From contig JAYKKI010000133.1 of assembly GCA_039881145.1 (NCBI GenBank), positions 2,870,501 through 2,934,500 on the forward strand: a stretch of 64,000 bases of DNA. The letters are read 5' to 3'. Shown piece by piece: positions 9,315 to 22,470 of the stretch. The position numbers and the translations under genes were made by a program. Position 1 is the first letter of the stretch. Each line of letters begins with the position of its first letter. The notes beneath the pieces were generated by a model, which was not told where the DNA came from, did not search any database, and saw only the letters and a list, made by a program, of their open reading frames with translations. The DNA comes from Druceiella hillmani. Taxonomy: Eukaryota > Arthropoda > Insecta > Lepidoptera > Hepialidae.

Positions 9315-11556
9315 TAATGATGAATTTTCATGATAATGAAGAATCTTCTTATAGCATATATAGATAATCAAAATGCCAATATCTATTAACTTATAGGTAT
9401 TTAAAAATATAATTTTTTTTGATAATTTACAAGTCAAAGCCGTTGTGGAGATTCGTATGAATTCATACGGTAATTATTCGCGATATGATACGTTTATCAC
9501 TTTTCACTAAAGTTGTCTTATTGTAATTGGTAAACCTAATTAGTTTTTCGAACGTAAAATTTGTTTATATTTTAACTTTGACCACAAACTAAGGGACGAC
9601 GCTATCACGAATGCTATCAGCAAAAAAAATCTAAAATATATATTACAATACTAACAATAATATATATTACAATATTAAATAAAAAATATATATTACAAAC
9701 ATTTATTACGTCTCTTTAAAATGTTTTCAGGCTCCATTGTCTGCAAATTATACACCAGACATACAGATTATATTTTTTTACTAAGTTTGAATCTGCCCTT
9801 TCTGGTGTCCAAAACTGCTAGTCTTTTTTTGGAAAATACAAGATTTAAAATAATTTTTTCTTTCCGACTTTAAAAATATGAATACTTTATATTATTATGA
9901 TAACGATATTATTATTATATTACTGATTTTATAAATAATTATTTATAAGCTAATTCCATGACCATTTATTCTTCTTTATTTTTAATTAAATAAATATTTT
10001 CGATCAGTTGGATTTAAACTGAAATTTATGCATGGATATCAGTTTATAAGCATGATTTTAAATAATCTATATAATATTATAAATATGCATGACAGTGTAT
10101 ATTTTACTTGTTATCAAAAATATGTTGTTATGTTCAAACAATTATTTATAGTCATTTTATCATATTATACTCATTATACTCATCAAAGCTTTCTGAATCA
10201 CCAAGAATTTTTTAAGTTTTATTTATTTACTTCAGAAAATATTATTATATATCGTTATTATGCAAAGTGATTAGGCGGTGAATTCTGGAAAAGATCTTTA
10301 ACTTTTACACTCTGTTGCACACTTTGTATTTACAAATTTTATAGATATATACTCGTTAAATCATACGTTCAGGTACATCTACCCAATTACACATAAGTGT
10401 ACACGTAAGCTAATAGAATGGAAAGTCTGGGCAGCTGAAAGATGTCCTTTGAATGGATTTTATTTCACGAAATTATCTAATTGCTATTTAGAAGAGAAAC
10501 CTGCAATGTATTCATAAATCTTTCCTCCGCTTGAAGTATTTCGATTATTTTAGATTAAATTTGACACCCCATCACCGTCTTCTTTGCGCAATCGATATAA
10601 TCATCAAACATTTTGAAATGTATTTTAACATTTTTAATAGTATTTTAGAAGCTAACAGAAGTTCCTCTAATAATGAATACGCAGCTATCTTATATTTATT
10701 GTATAAAAATAAATCTTTTGAAGAAAAAATCCCAATAAAAATGAAAAATATTTTTGATAACTATTTCAAATATTTCAGAAAAATTTGCTGATCATTGAAT
10801 TTTTGTAAAACTATGGTTTCAAAATCTGTTGAAACATGTCCAAATTCATAGCTACCAAATTTTGCCGCGATTATTTATTTTATTTCAAAAACATGTCGTA
10901 TTTCTAACAGTTATCCTTACCTTTAGACTACGTTCTATTAACAGCTATCAAATGAATCATTTGAAATAAAATAAAAAATATTATTTTAACATAAAATTAT
11001 CGAAGTTATCTCCGATAACTACTCCATAAAAATACCCATCAGGAGCTAAAACAAAAGCTTACCAGAAGTAGAAATAATATTTGCACTTTAGAAGCCACGC
11101 AAAACAGCCTCTAATTTTTAAATATAATTAAAAACTTAAACCGTTTCAGGCCACTAATTTTTTACAATTTTCTAAAGCTTTTGCAGAGTAATTCTTAATA
11201 GATTAGTGACCAATTGCGAATCGTAAAAACTTGATCAATATAGCATAAAAAACGGGTCGTTTTGATTTTGTCATATTATTAACAAAATATTATTTATTAA
11301 GAGGTTGTATTAATTGTAATTGTTACTGGAAGATATAGTGTATTCTGGCACATAAAAACGAACGTTCTAAATTGGACATTTATTCTTTTTGATTGAAAAT
11401 TCTCTTTGACTGAAAAAATGTATTTTTTGACGGTAAATGGAATTCCACTCTTATTAAGTTCTTTTTCGTTGGTTACGCTTTTTATTTTAACGAATAAATT
11501 TTAATTAAATTTCTGCTATTTGCTGCATTAGTTCACTTCTGTTTGCTGTTCTCAGT
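9315..11556. other. No recognised gene
   Basis: A+T-rich spacer. Reading frames at 10,028-10,270 and 10,531-10,791 have biased Ile/Tyr/Lys/Asn composition expected from random A+T-rich DNA and no motif. Confidence 0.5.
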
Positions 11557-12405
11557 ATGGTTGAAAAAACGATAAGAGCTAGTAAAATTATTACGCTGCT
11601 TGAAGAAGGATGTAACCAATATTATGTGTCTCAGCAGTAAAATGTGAGCCGTTCCACCATCCAAAGGACCTGGTAACGATACCAAGAAACGGGTTCCGTC
11701 AGTAGAAGGCCCGGTTCTGGAAGAAAACGGTGCACTGAGTCACGGGACGACCGCTTCATCGTCACTTAAGCGTATCGAAATCGTCAAGTTACGTACGTGA
11801 ATCTAAAACAGAACCTCGAGGACGCTATGACGTCCTAACGAGTAAGCCTATAAGCTATCGCCCAGCTCGGGGCCCTACATTGCTCCGTGAGCATCGAGTT
11901 GCCAGATTGAGATTCGCTCAAAATTTTTCGTCATGGACTCGACAAGACTGGAATAGTGTTTTAATGTCAGATGAAGCTTATATATCGATTAGTGGTGAGA
12001 ATCGACATCGGCGAGTCTTACGAAAACGTGGAGAACGCTTCGCCGAAGTGTGCTTTGAGGAAATCACCCCTTACGGTGGAGGGTCCGTAATGTTTTGGGC
12101 TGGTATTAACCCACATTAACAGCAGTTGGAAGCGAGTCGAATTCGTCAGTTTGACTGGCCAGCTAGAAGTCCCGACCTCAGTCCGATAGAACACATATGG
12201 GATAGTCTCAAACGATGCATCAGAGTCGTAAAACCAGCTCCAGAAAACATTCAGGCCCTAAAAAAATGTGATTGTCGCTGAATGGGAACGTATTATTCAG
12301 GAAATTATAAAAAACGTCTTCGAAAGCATGACTAGCAGATTAAGCGCATTGATTTTAGCTAAAGGAGGCCGTTACTCGTTACTAAATTTTCAAATATTAT
12401 GTTAA
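11557..12405 (+). pseudogene. Tc1-like (Tc1/mariner) transposase, internally deleted
   Basis: The product would cut and paste its own element. The start is at 11,557 (MVEKTIRASKIITLLEEGCN). Then come a helix-turn-helix segment (VSRSTIQRTW) and the linker RRPGSGRKR. At 11,880-12,119 lies RVARLRFAQNFSSWTRQDW, LMSDEAY with the first catalytic Asp, and TPYGGGSVMFWAGI. The segment that should carry the second Asp (DNARPH region, about 65 codons) is missing at 12,115-12,135. The frame resumes as DWPARSPDLSPIEHIWDSL, which holds the final acidic residue, and runs to a stop at 12,403-12,405. There are several premature stops and frameshifts. I did not find the terminal inverted repeats. Inactive relic. 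Confidence 0.9.
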
Positions 12406-14924
12406 ATTAATAAAAACATATTCAAAAATAAACTTTAACCATTTTAGCAGTCATATTGCCATATAAAATTCATCAAATAATAATAAAATAACTTTGAATA
12501 TTTAGCGACTTTATCACTGTAAACCGAATTTCTTAAGTGATTTTCTCCATTGTCAATTTTTTTTTTTTACGTGCGAATTAACATTGGGCACTTTCTTGTA
12601 AACATTTTCAAACTATGTAAGTAGTAAAATTTTATTATACAATGGCAGCGGCCATTGTTCGATTTAGAAATAATGAAAACATATATTTTTATTTACTCGT
12701 CAATTCACTAACAAGTTAGAAATTCCTATATAACAAAAAAATTTAATAAACATTAAAAACTGATCCAAATTTTACAGGAAACTTTTCTTACGTTTTTTTT
12801 CCTGTATTATTTGTTTCCTGTTTCTTATTATTACTTCATTAACTCTTCGTTTACTTAAAATTATATTAGTAAAAAATTGACCCGTTGATGTATTGTAAAG
12901 TAACTTTCAAAATGTTTTTATTGTGCTATCTTTTTTTATTTTCCTTGTAATTTAACTGCTTTCAAACGTTGTTTTATGAATAGTTCTGGTGGCTGTCACG
13001 ACCGATACGTATAGGGTATAGTTTTAATAATAATGAAATTATATTAGTTCAGTTTAATATATTGAGTTCCTAATGAATAGATTAGAAATAGCTATTATTG
13101 GAACTTCCTTCCAAATATTTCCATGTCTTTATTACATAATATATTATACTTATACATTATTACCAATTCGCAGTTGACTCTTCATTGTGGGTCACTGTTA
13201 GAAGTAAGAATTGATTTAGAAATTTCACGCGTCTAAATAGTTTAAAGTTAATATTTAATACGAAAATATGTTTAAAAATACACATTTGTAAATAACTGTG
13301 CTAACCCAGAAAAGGTCAACGATTGACAGAAAATCTGCATTCCGTAATTTTTGGCTCAGATATAAAAATAACTTCTTTAAATTTTGTAATATTTATTAAC
13401 TCAGACATAAAAATAACTTTTTTCATATTTTATAATATTCAAACAGATATAGTATTTAGACAAAAAGGTTCAACTTTAGACTATAATTAAAAAAATTATT
13501 CACCAAGCTTCGAACTTTTGAGAAATCAGTTAATAGTTTGCGTATGCTAAATATTAAAAAGAAATATTATAGAAGAGTTCTATTGGCCAATCAGTGTTTT
13601 TTTTCTAATTTTCACGCCAACTGCAGAATAGAGCTTTCGCTAAAGAAAAGTGTTACTCTCCGTTTAAATATATGGTCTCTATCGCTAGTATGTTTACATA
13701 TTTTATGCCAAACGATTACTGAATTACCCAAAGTATTTATTTTATATTGTCAACATCGATATTGCCTAGGGAATCTCCCCATAGGTTGCCAACCATTTTT
13801 TTGGAGTTATAAAATTATCATAAAGTTCTTCTTTCCTTTCTTGGTATGCGAATATACATTCAACACATTTTACTTAACTAAGATTTCGGTGCAGTTATGG
13901 AATTGCCATAACGAGTTGTGTCGATGTTCCATAAATAATAAAACCAATTTTAGTCTATCCTTAGAAAAAATTGGTTTCCGCATTGCTAATAAAATGCTTA
14001 TAAATTCATAAAGCAGCTGCAAAATATAACACACTGCCTACGTAAATAAAATATATAAGTGTTAAAATTCTTAACGAGCAAAAAAATGCCCACATGTTGC
14101 TTACATCTTTTCGAATATTTATTAATTTCTTTTCCATAATTCGGACGTTCATGCCATTAAACTACGGAGTCTGGTACATTAAATAGGAATAGTACCTTAT
14201 ATGCTTAAGATACAAAGCCGGAATCTGCAAAGTGAACCTAGCAGATCTATTAGCATCTAGGTTGTGAACAGTGGAATAAACATGAAAAAGTCAGTGGAAT
14301 TCACCAAATTAAATAATGCGAAATTTCTTTCATTATATATTTGATGAAATACATTTCCTTCACATAAGCGAAATTGTTTAAAGCTCTTTACTGAAATATC
14401 GCAGAATGATACAATAATGTAAAGAAAATTAAACAGATGGCAAAAGTTGTGCTGAAGATACAAATTCAACAGAGTAAGAAAAAGTGTAAAAACGTGTAAG
14501 TTAAAGAGCCGAACGAAATTCACAAAATGCGATTAATACACATAATGATACTTTATAAAAAAAATAAAACCTAAACAGAGAAAAACTTTAATTATGATAT
14601 TCCTAAATAATCTCAAATTCCTAATAATCTCATTTATCAGAAATAATGGAGGGCCATAATGAAAATTATTTTATCAGCATACCAAATAACATTCAATATG
14701 CTTTGTCCTATTTAACATCAGAATAAAATAAACCATATTAGACATAACTAAAATGTTTATTATTGCTGAAAAAAATATCTTGTTAATTATCGAGGTCGTG
14801 ACATAAGCTTAATCAAATAAGATTACAATCACTTTTCTTTACAATGAAGTCAGAAATTCACCAAAAATTAAATAAGAGTTATAACCACAAAACAACTATC
14901 CCTGGTGTTCAACCATCCAAAACT
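12406..14924. other. No recognised gene
   Basis: Spacer. The longest reading frame (13,538-14,011, 157 codons) has no domain, an uneven composition and no homologous-looking motif; I treat it as chance. A second frame at 14,257-14,523 on the minus strand is similar. Confidence 0.45.
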
Positions 14925-15452
14925 AGTGAAAGTGTTCTATTATAAATAATAAAAATGGTAAAAAATCAAAACTGCGCTTTGAAAAAATTCACGGTAGCAT
15001 CAAAGACACTAATTAAGAGTAATGATCAGTTGAATCCACAAAGGTGACTTTCATATACAGATTTTTCCAGAAAAATTTTCCAAAAGTAGTGAAAGTGTTC
15101 TATTATAAATAATAGAAATGGTAAAAAGAAGAAAATAATAAGAATAATAGAAATAAGAATAATAGAAATGGTAAAAGAAGAAAAAATGGTAAAAAGTAGA
15201 AATAGAATAATAGAAATGGTAAAAGAAGAAAAAATGGTAAAAAGTAGAAATGGTAAATAGAAATGGTAGATTTTTTCAGAAAAATTTTCCAAAAGTAGTG
15301 AAAGTGTTCTATCATTATTAAAAGAAATGGTAAAAAATCAAAACTGCGCCTTGATAAAATTCACGGTATCATCAAAGACACTAATTAAGAGTAATGATCA
15401 GTTGAATCCACAAAGGTGACTTTCATATACAGATTTTTCCAGAAAAAAAATT
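14925..15452. repeat. Compound tandem duplication with purine-rich core
   Basis: A ~155-base unit (agtgaaagtgttctat, gaaatggtaaaaaatcaaaa, attcacggta, taattaagagtaatgatcag, ttgaatccacaaaggtgact, catatacagatttttccaga) occurs at about 14,925-15,076 and again at 15,295-15,452. Between them is an expanded array of agaaatggtaaaaag-like 14-20-base units on a purine-rich strand. The Phe/Leu/Ile-rich reading frames on the minus strand are by-products of that array. Confidence 0.75.
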
Positions 15453-18400
15453 AATTTATATTAGAAAGATTATATAACATGTTACACAGCATATCCTACT
15501 AATATTACAACGTAAAAAAGGTCATGAAAAGAAAAATACGTAACCCATAAGTTCGAAGTTGCAATTGTAATTATTGACATAATGACACAATAAAACAAAG
15601 ACTTACAATAAATAGAATAAATTGCCCACCTTCATATAATATACACACCAAAAAGTATGAAAGGCGTTTCACAAATTAAATGTTCCCTTCAATATCGGAA
15701 TTTATTTCAATTTAAAGCATACCCACTGGATTTCAAGATATATCATCCTAAAGTCGAGAGTTGCGCAAGGTTCCTGTGTGTTATGCATAAGAATTCTTAC
15801 CAACCGACGTACTGGCCTAATGGTTACAAACAAGTTTAAGAGTTCAATGATATTTTGAACCCCAAAAAAATTTCATTAAATGACGAAAAAATTAAATTAT
15901 TTTAATTTAAAATTAAATTATACACAAGGTCTGAAACTATTTCAATTATTCACTTGTAAATAATGTTAAACTTTCGATACCTTTTAGATTACCTAAACAA
16001 ATTGAAGAAGAAATAAGTCCCTTAAAAATAAGTCATATTCTTTTAGTACTTCAGTTATTGAGAGAAAAACAATGTCTAAATTTTCCAAAAGAAATCAAGT
16101 ATCAAATAGCTGAAAAGTACAAGCTAAGAGAAAGTGGTACCGAGAAATCTATAGAAAAATTGTCTTTCACTACAATATTAGAAATCAATTAATAGACTAC
16201 TAACTAAACAAATGAAAATATTAAAAAAATTTAAATCATGAAGTTCTTTCTAAAATTTAGTGTATGCGATGAGTACTGAATATTCCCTTTAGAAAGGTAC
16301 AATATATCTTAAGCGGCCAAGAGAAATCTATTAAAAATCTTCGTGGGAAATTAGTTCGTAATAATTTTAATTTCGCAAGACTTTACTGTATAATAATTAC
16401 GTGTACAATATCATGAGACAAGATTCGAACCAAATGAAGGCTCTGACGTTCCGCCATAGCTTAATTGAAGTGAAAACGAAAAGCCATTCGAAAAATATAT
16501 ACTCAAACTAATTAGAAGAGGAAGATGATCGGTGCTATCCCATAAATTTGACTTCAGAAATTGTCCATGTATAATTTACCGGTATATCGTATCACTGATG
16601 TCATTTAAAAAGAGAATCGCAAGCAATGTATTTACTTCACTGTCTTCCTTGACATCATATAAACCACTGATAAATTAGGTTAAAAAGGCATTCTTCATAA
16701 ATTGACGCCGACTCTTCAAGATCACCACTATCTGCTTTTAAAAATGAATGCGACTAATCGACATTTTGATTTAAAACATGGAAGCTCGTACTCCGACTAC
16801 TAATCCATTAAAGCTGATGTTCCATAAGTAGTTTGTGTCAAATATTTATCTGCTTAATATTAAGAATTTGACACCCATACTATAAAATAATACAACCACG
16901 TTTTTCAAACGACTATCGTGGCTGTATGAGACTCAATCAAAGGTCGTCAATAGAATTCAATTATTACATGTCAACGCAGCAAACTATATTGGTATCACTT
17001 TTAACAGGAAACAACATGGGATATAGAATATAAGAAGTTTCATGATGAATTTAAGTTGCATTTCCAAAAAAGAATCGTACTTTGAGATCGAAATATTTGC
17101 AGGCGTATTACCGAGTTCACAAACTCTTTTCAAACTTTAATAACATAAAAGCTAGACTATCACTAGAAGACTTAAATAGAAGGAATAATTTAAAATGATG
17201 AGACATTAAAACTGTGTTAATGAATTCAAAAGAAGTATTTAGTTATATAAGGTAGTATATAAAGATATAAACCATTTTTAGTTTCATAAATTAATTTAAA
17301 TTGTAATTAAGCTCGTTTTAAACCAAGCTTAAAACATAGTTTTACTATCGATTAAATCGAAACTTAAAAAAGAAACAAATATTTTTTTCTTTAAGCCACG
17401 GTCCCTGTTAAATGATAATGTTTCTGTATTTCTTATAAAAAAATACGAGGTAGTTTCAAAGTACTGATAAAAAAATTTCGCTGATAGCAAATTTACAGTG
17501 AAATATGTCATCAAAATTCCTTTATAGATAGAAAATTCTAATACCTTTACTTCGTTAAAGTATCGCTCTTTAAATTTGTATGCTATTCATGTAATGTAAA
17601 AGAAAATTTGGTTACAAATATGTGAGTAAATTAAGTCATAACGCGACGGCAAAAGTGAAGAGGAATGTAATTGTGCTCGCCAAGGCGACTGCGAATTTGA
17701 ACCCAAACGCTAATATGTTTGCGTGAACGCAAAGACGAAAGAAAACTCTAAGCCGAACGTAAAGATGAAGGCTGGTTATAGAATAAGTGCTTTAAAAAAG
17801 TATTTGTTTTTCTCATATTTTATTTTATTAATACTTTATGAAACTATTTTTTTTTCATTAATATGTTTGATTTTTAATCCACATAAGGATCAGAGTAAGG
17901 AAATCATTACCTGCTGCCACCCTAACCTTGCCATTCTCCAAGAGAGTCAAATTAAATTTATTGATATTTTTGTTCAATAAAATAATTTAAAAAAATAATA
18001 ATTTAAAAAATATATAATACAGACCTACTCGTATTACGGAAAAACCAGCAATGAAATTTAAAAAAAAAAGTGTTATCCATTGATTTTTCACAATTTTGGT
18101 CATAATACCTCCGATTATTTGATACACTTGCTCGGTAAAATTTCAAATAAATATGTAACAATTATTTCAGCCGAAATACGTGAAAACATAAATATAAATT
18201 GGAAAAATTAATAAATTATTTCCAAAAATAACGTAAAGCAATCTAGGTTAATAATGTTTAGTTCCAGTTAATCATTTTTATACGCATACAATAAATTAAA
18301 AACAATAAAACTACATACACAATAATTAAAAATATGAAATGTGTAGTCAAGAATAGGAAACAAAACATATTTGAGTTTACCATAATATCATAACCGAAGA

Positions 18401-19467
18401 CCACGAGATAAAAGATTAGTGAAGAGTTCAGTATAAAAAGCATTGAAACTATGCTAGCTTAAATTTTAATTTCTTTTGAAAAATTAAAAATATATACCGA
18501 TTTAACAAATTGTCAATGGTATAATGAAATAATCACAACGATTGTTTAGTATAACATTCCTACCGGTCTCTGCAGGCCGGACCGTCTTCACAATATTACT
18601 TTAAATATTATATGTACTATTTACAAGGCATATTTACCATGATAAGTCATGGCCTTCCTCTTATTATTTGATTTTACTCTATTTAATTAAATCCTGTAAA
18701 TAAAAATCTTAAACACTAAAACAATATGAAATGTTAGATATTATACTGGAAATGACACATAATAAGGTATCCAACAACATATTGGATTAAATCTGAAATC
18801 ATATTAGAGTTCCGCATCATTTAACTTAAACACATTATTCAAAACGAATCTTTATTAAATTGAAACAATATGTAATTTCGGTCTAACGTAAGCTCCTCCG
18901 TCCTTTTTTGTTTTTATACAATATAAAACGAAGAAGCAAGGAGACGCTTATGATAATCTATTATCGTAATCTTGTTAAACAACATATACACATTTGAAAA
19001 GCTTCAAATATACGCCTAAAATAAATTTCCTAGAACTTCGATATAAAACTTTGACAAATCTCCGTACTTTGTTAAACTTTAGGGTATTATAGATTTTAAG
19101 AAATTATTTGTGTTACCAGGTCATTCAAGTGCAATTGAAGGTATTTCATTAATAAAGAAAGGAATGTAAAATTATAATATTTTTGGGTGATATGCGGAAA
19201 AAAAAACGGCCAAGATATATTAACACAAAATTGTAACTAATTCCTACATAAATTAGTGGAAAATTCTATGCAGTCTAGCTTTTTAAATTTTTATCTCTTT
19301 GTCTGTTCGTTTATTTATTCGAGTATCACATAAAAAATACTAGACCAATTTGAATGGAACATTAACGGGAATAGTTCTTAGTATTCATATTAAATTTTAG
19401 GTAACATTCATTTTCGAATAATTTTTAAGAGACGTTTTATTTGTTGGTATTTTAATTACATACGGCT
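15453..19467. other. No recognised gene
   Basis: A+T-rich spacer. At 17,640-17,760 the plus strand carries a gcgaa/acgcaa-rich segment that looks like a decayed short tandem repeat. At 16,425-16,470 a minus-strand ggttcgaatc resembles a polymerase III B box without a convincing partner. No coding motif. Confidence 0.45.
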
Positions 19468-19757
19468 TTTTGTTCCCATGTGGTATGTTGAATTGATCAC
19501 AGACTCTCGGCCTATGACGGGGTGGTACACTACGGGGTCTCGAATTCTGATCAGGGCCGCTCATCGACTGTGTCTAGATTAATGTTTGTAATGGTGTAGC
19601 TAACATGCCACAGACCATTGTTCGTTAGTAGTGCCATCACCACGAATATCTAAACACTGTGATAGCCAAGCGTGTTCAGTGTTATGATTACGGACATTTT
19701 GAAATGACCTGCGCATTGGGAGAAACTTATGTACAGCAGTAGCCGGAAAAAAGCTAC
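19468..19757 (+). mobile_element. tRNA-derived SINE, copy 2 (longer copy)
   Basis: It begins with atgttgaattgatcacag and continues through ctcggcctatgacggg, a mutated B box (ggggtctcgaattctgatca), gggccgctcatcgactgtg and an internal part with ccatcaccacgaatatctaa. It ends in the shared tail cgcattgggagaaacttatg. The internal part is missing in copy 1. The first half is tRNA-like; the rest is the family body. It is followed by A+T-rich DNA but no clean poly(A). Confidence 0.7.
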
Positions 19758-21825
19758 TAACTTAATTTGATTTTTTCTTTTTTGGAATCTCACACGAAAA
19801 CTACTAATTTTATTTGAAATAAACTTTCAATAAGACAATATCTGAGATACAGCCTAAAATGTAGAGTAAACGTTTCCCAAAGTTCTTGAAATTCAATTAT
19901 TAATACTAAGGCAGCAAGACAAGGAGAAACTGTCGTGACTATTACAGCGATTCCGATAAAGTCCAAGCCAGTATGCAAGGTATTTTTTTACCTTCAAGCT
20001 TACTTTTGAAATATTTTCAGAGTGCTAATTGAGATATTTTTGAGAAGGCTTTAATATTAATACAGTGAAAAAACAATTATGGAGTTTGAAATTATTTTTT
20101 GAAAATTACATGTGATGCTTAGTCACCGCCGTCATTTTATTGCGTATAATATGTGGACCATGGCCTAAATTTTACGTTACTTAATTATATTTTTGTTTTA
20201 CATTTTAGCTGAATAAAAAAATATATGTAAAGCTATAAAAGAAACATGAACGCAACTTTGAAAGAAAACAAACATATTTTTACATTCCATAAAAGAGATA
20301 TTCATAATTTGAAATGAGCTAAGTATGAATTTTGATGGACTTATTAATCTTTTTAATCGTGTACGACATGATAAAATGATTTAATTAATACACCTAATAA
20401 ATTGAATATAAGTTTATTTATCTCGGCCAGAAAATGGAATTGTATTACTTTTCCATAATTAATTTTAACATAAGTCTGTGTCCCATTATTATCAGCAAAA
20501 TATTTTATTTTGCCACTCTTTAAATATTCATCATCTTCAAATTGTTTCAATACAAAAGCAACAGTCTAACAGTGGCCTCGATGAACAAAAAAAAATTCAG
20601 TTTCTAGGAGCTAAACAATAGTTTCTACATTTAAAACTTTCATACTAATTTATTAATCAGTCCGTCTAAAAACTTAATAAAAGGTCATCGTTCACATTAA
20701 CATGAATAGACTGCTTGAAATTTTTTTTCTTATCAATTGCCTCAACCCCGTTTCACTTTTTCAGCTGTCGGCTCCCGAGGATAATTTTCATGCCTAGGCT
20801 TTTTATTCACTAGTGTTTTTATAGCTTCCCTTGAATCTTCAGCAGTTTTTGATAAAGGGAATATTAACTAATATCAGTTAATTTTGCCTTAGCTCCGAGC
20901 TTTCTTTTTTTTATGTTTTGCTATTTTTGTCCAGTATTTCCGCAAAATCCATTATTTTCTCAACATTTCCGGCACACTAATTTTTTTATTATTACTTTAT
21001 GGTTATTATTGGTATTTATATCTGTTTAAAATTTGTATTACCTTTGTAACCCTTGTCTTATTTTATCGATGGAGACTAAACGGTTTGCTGAACATTCTTC
21101 TCCATTGCTTTTATATCAATTAATGTTTTTATCAATAGCTTCCTTCTTTTTCCAAAATATGCAAGTTGCAAAATATCTCCTATGAAAGACGATGTGGATA
21201 TTGAAAAATGAGATGCTATGTGTGTGTACTTATATCTTAACTTATTTCTAGGAATTCTACAAAGAAATTTACGCTTTTTTTCCATTTAGTATATTTCTCC
21301 TTTTTTCTTTCTATTGGAACAAATTATTAAAAACTCAACCCAAAAATGTAAATTTGATCAATAAGACGACATGTATTGATAAGTATATCTTAACTTATTA
21401 ATAAAAGTTCAACAAACAAATTTACTCCTTTTCCGACAGGATCTATGAAACTCTATTAGAAATTATTCTTCCATAGATTTCATACCTTGTATTAATCAAT
21501 GGGTCAGACTTATTTATTTTTTGGATCATAAAATTACAAATCAAAAAGCTGAATACATCTGGAGCCTTATCATTCAATTTTATATCGTTTTTGCAAGCTT
21601 TTATAATAACAAATTCATTATGAGGTAAAAAACAAACATTTTTCAATTCCATGAAAACGCATTAAATTATTCACTGCATCATTATTACTTACGCCGTTTG
21701 ATTTTAAATTACTTTGATATCAAATGGCCTTTATGAACGTCCAGTTTTATTGAATCTTGGTTTTGAATAATTTTGTATTTTAAAACCGTGTGAATAGCGG
21801 TTTCTTTCGTGACTATTCTAAGTAA
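19758..21825. other. No recognised gene; weak coding-like patches on the minus strand
   Basis: Minus-strand reading frames at 20,353-20,550, 21,076-21,285 and 21,443-21,652, and a broken stretch around 20,740-20,960 (containing KTAEDSREAIKTLV), have a less biased composition than random frames here. I could not join them or match them to a family, so I list them only as a possible very old pseudogene. Confidence 0.25.
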
Positions 21826-22470
21826 TGATGGAAGAATAAATATCTAGTTTTTTCCTCGACGATACGAAATACCAAAGTTTATCTGACCATTTATAGTAAT
21901 AATAATATCAAAATGCTCTAACACATTAAAACCTGCCTTCACACTCGTAAACGTGTACACTACTCAGTCATTCAATACTAGATATTTCTACTACTAACAG
22001 TAATGGTGGAAGAGTAAATATCTAGGTTTCTCCTTGACGATACGAAGAACCAAAGTTTATCTGGCCATTTATTATAATAATAATATCAAAATGCTCTAAC
22101 TCATTAAAATCTGCTTTTACACTCGTAAACGTGTACACTACTCACTCATTCAATAATAGGTATATCTACTACTAACAGTAATGGTGGAAGAGTAAATATC
22201 TTGATTTTTTCTCGACGATACGAAATACCAAGGATTATCTGACCATTTATAATAATAATATCAAAATGCTTTAACACATTAAAATCTGCTTTTACACTCG
22301 TAAACGTGTACACTACTCACACATTCAATACTAGGTATTTCTACTACTAACAGTTATGGTGGAAGAGTAAATATCTTGATTTTTCCTCGACGATACGAAA
22401 TACCAAGGATTATCTGACCATTTATAATAATAATATCAAAATGCCCTAACACATTAAAATATGCTTTCAC
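21826..22470 (+). repeat. Minisatellite, ~176-bp period, four units
   Basis: Units begin near 21,826, 22,003, 22,181 and 22,356 with atggtggaagagtaaatatc. Each carries cctcgacgatacgaaatacc, ttatctgaccatttat, a short aataat run, tatcaaaatgct and acattaaaa; the first three also have cactcgtaaacgtgtacact. Units differ by small indels in the aataat run. The last unit breaks off after the acattaaaa segment. No coding potential. Confidence 0.9.

Noticed and set aside
13538..14011. 157-codon plus-strand reading frame
   Set aside because: Longest after the Helitron frame, but it has no domain, no repeat homology, and composition expected of A+T-rich chance frames.
15026..15315. Hydrophobic Phe/Leu/Ile repeat frames on the minus strand
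   Set aside because: Translation of the purine-rich tandem array, not a membrane protein.
16425..16470. Minus-strand ggttcgaatc resembling a polymerase III B box
   Set aside because: No matching T-stem and no A box at the right distance; not called a tRNA or SINE.
17640..17760. gcgaa/acgcaa-rich segment that looks codon-periodic
   Set aside because: Broken frame and no recognisable protein; more likely a decayed short tandem repeat.
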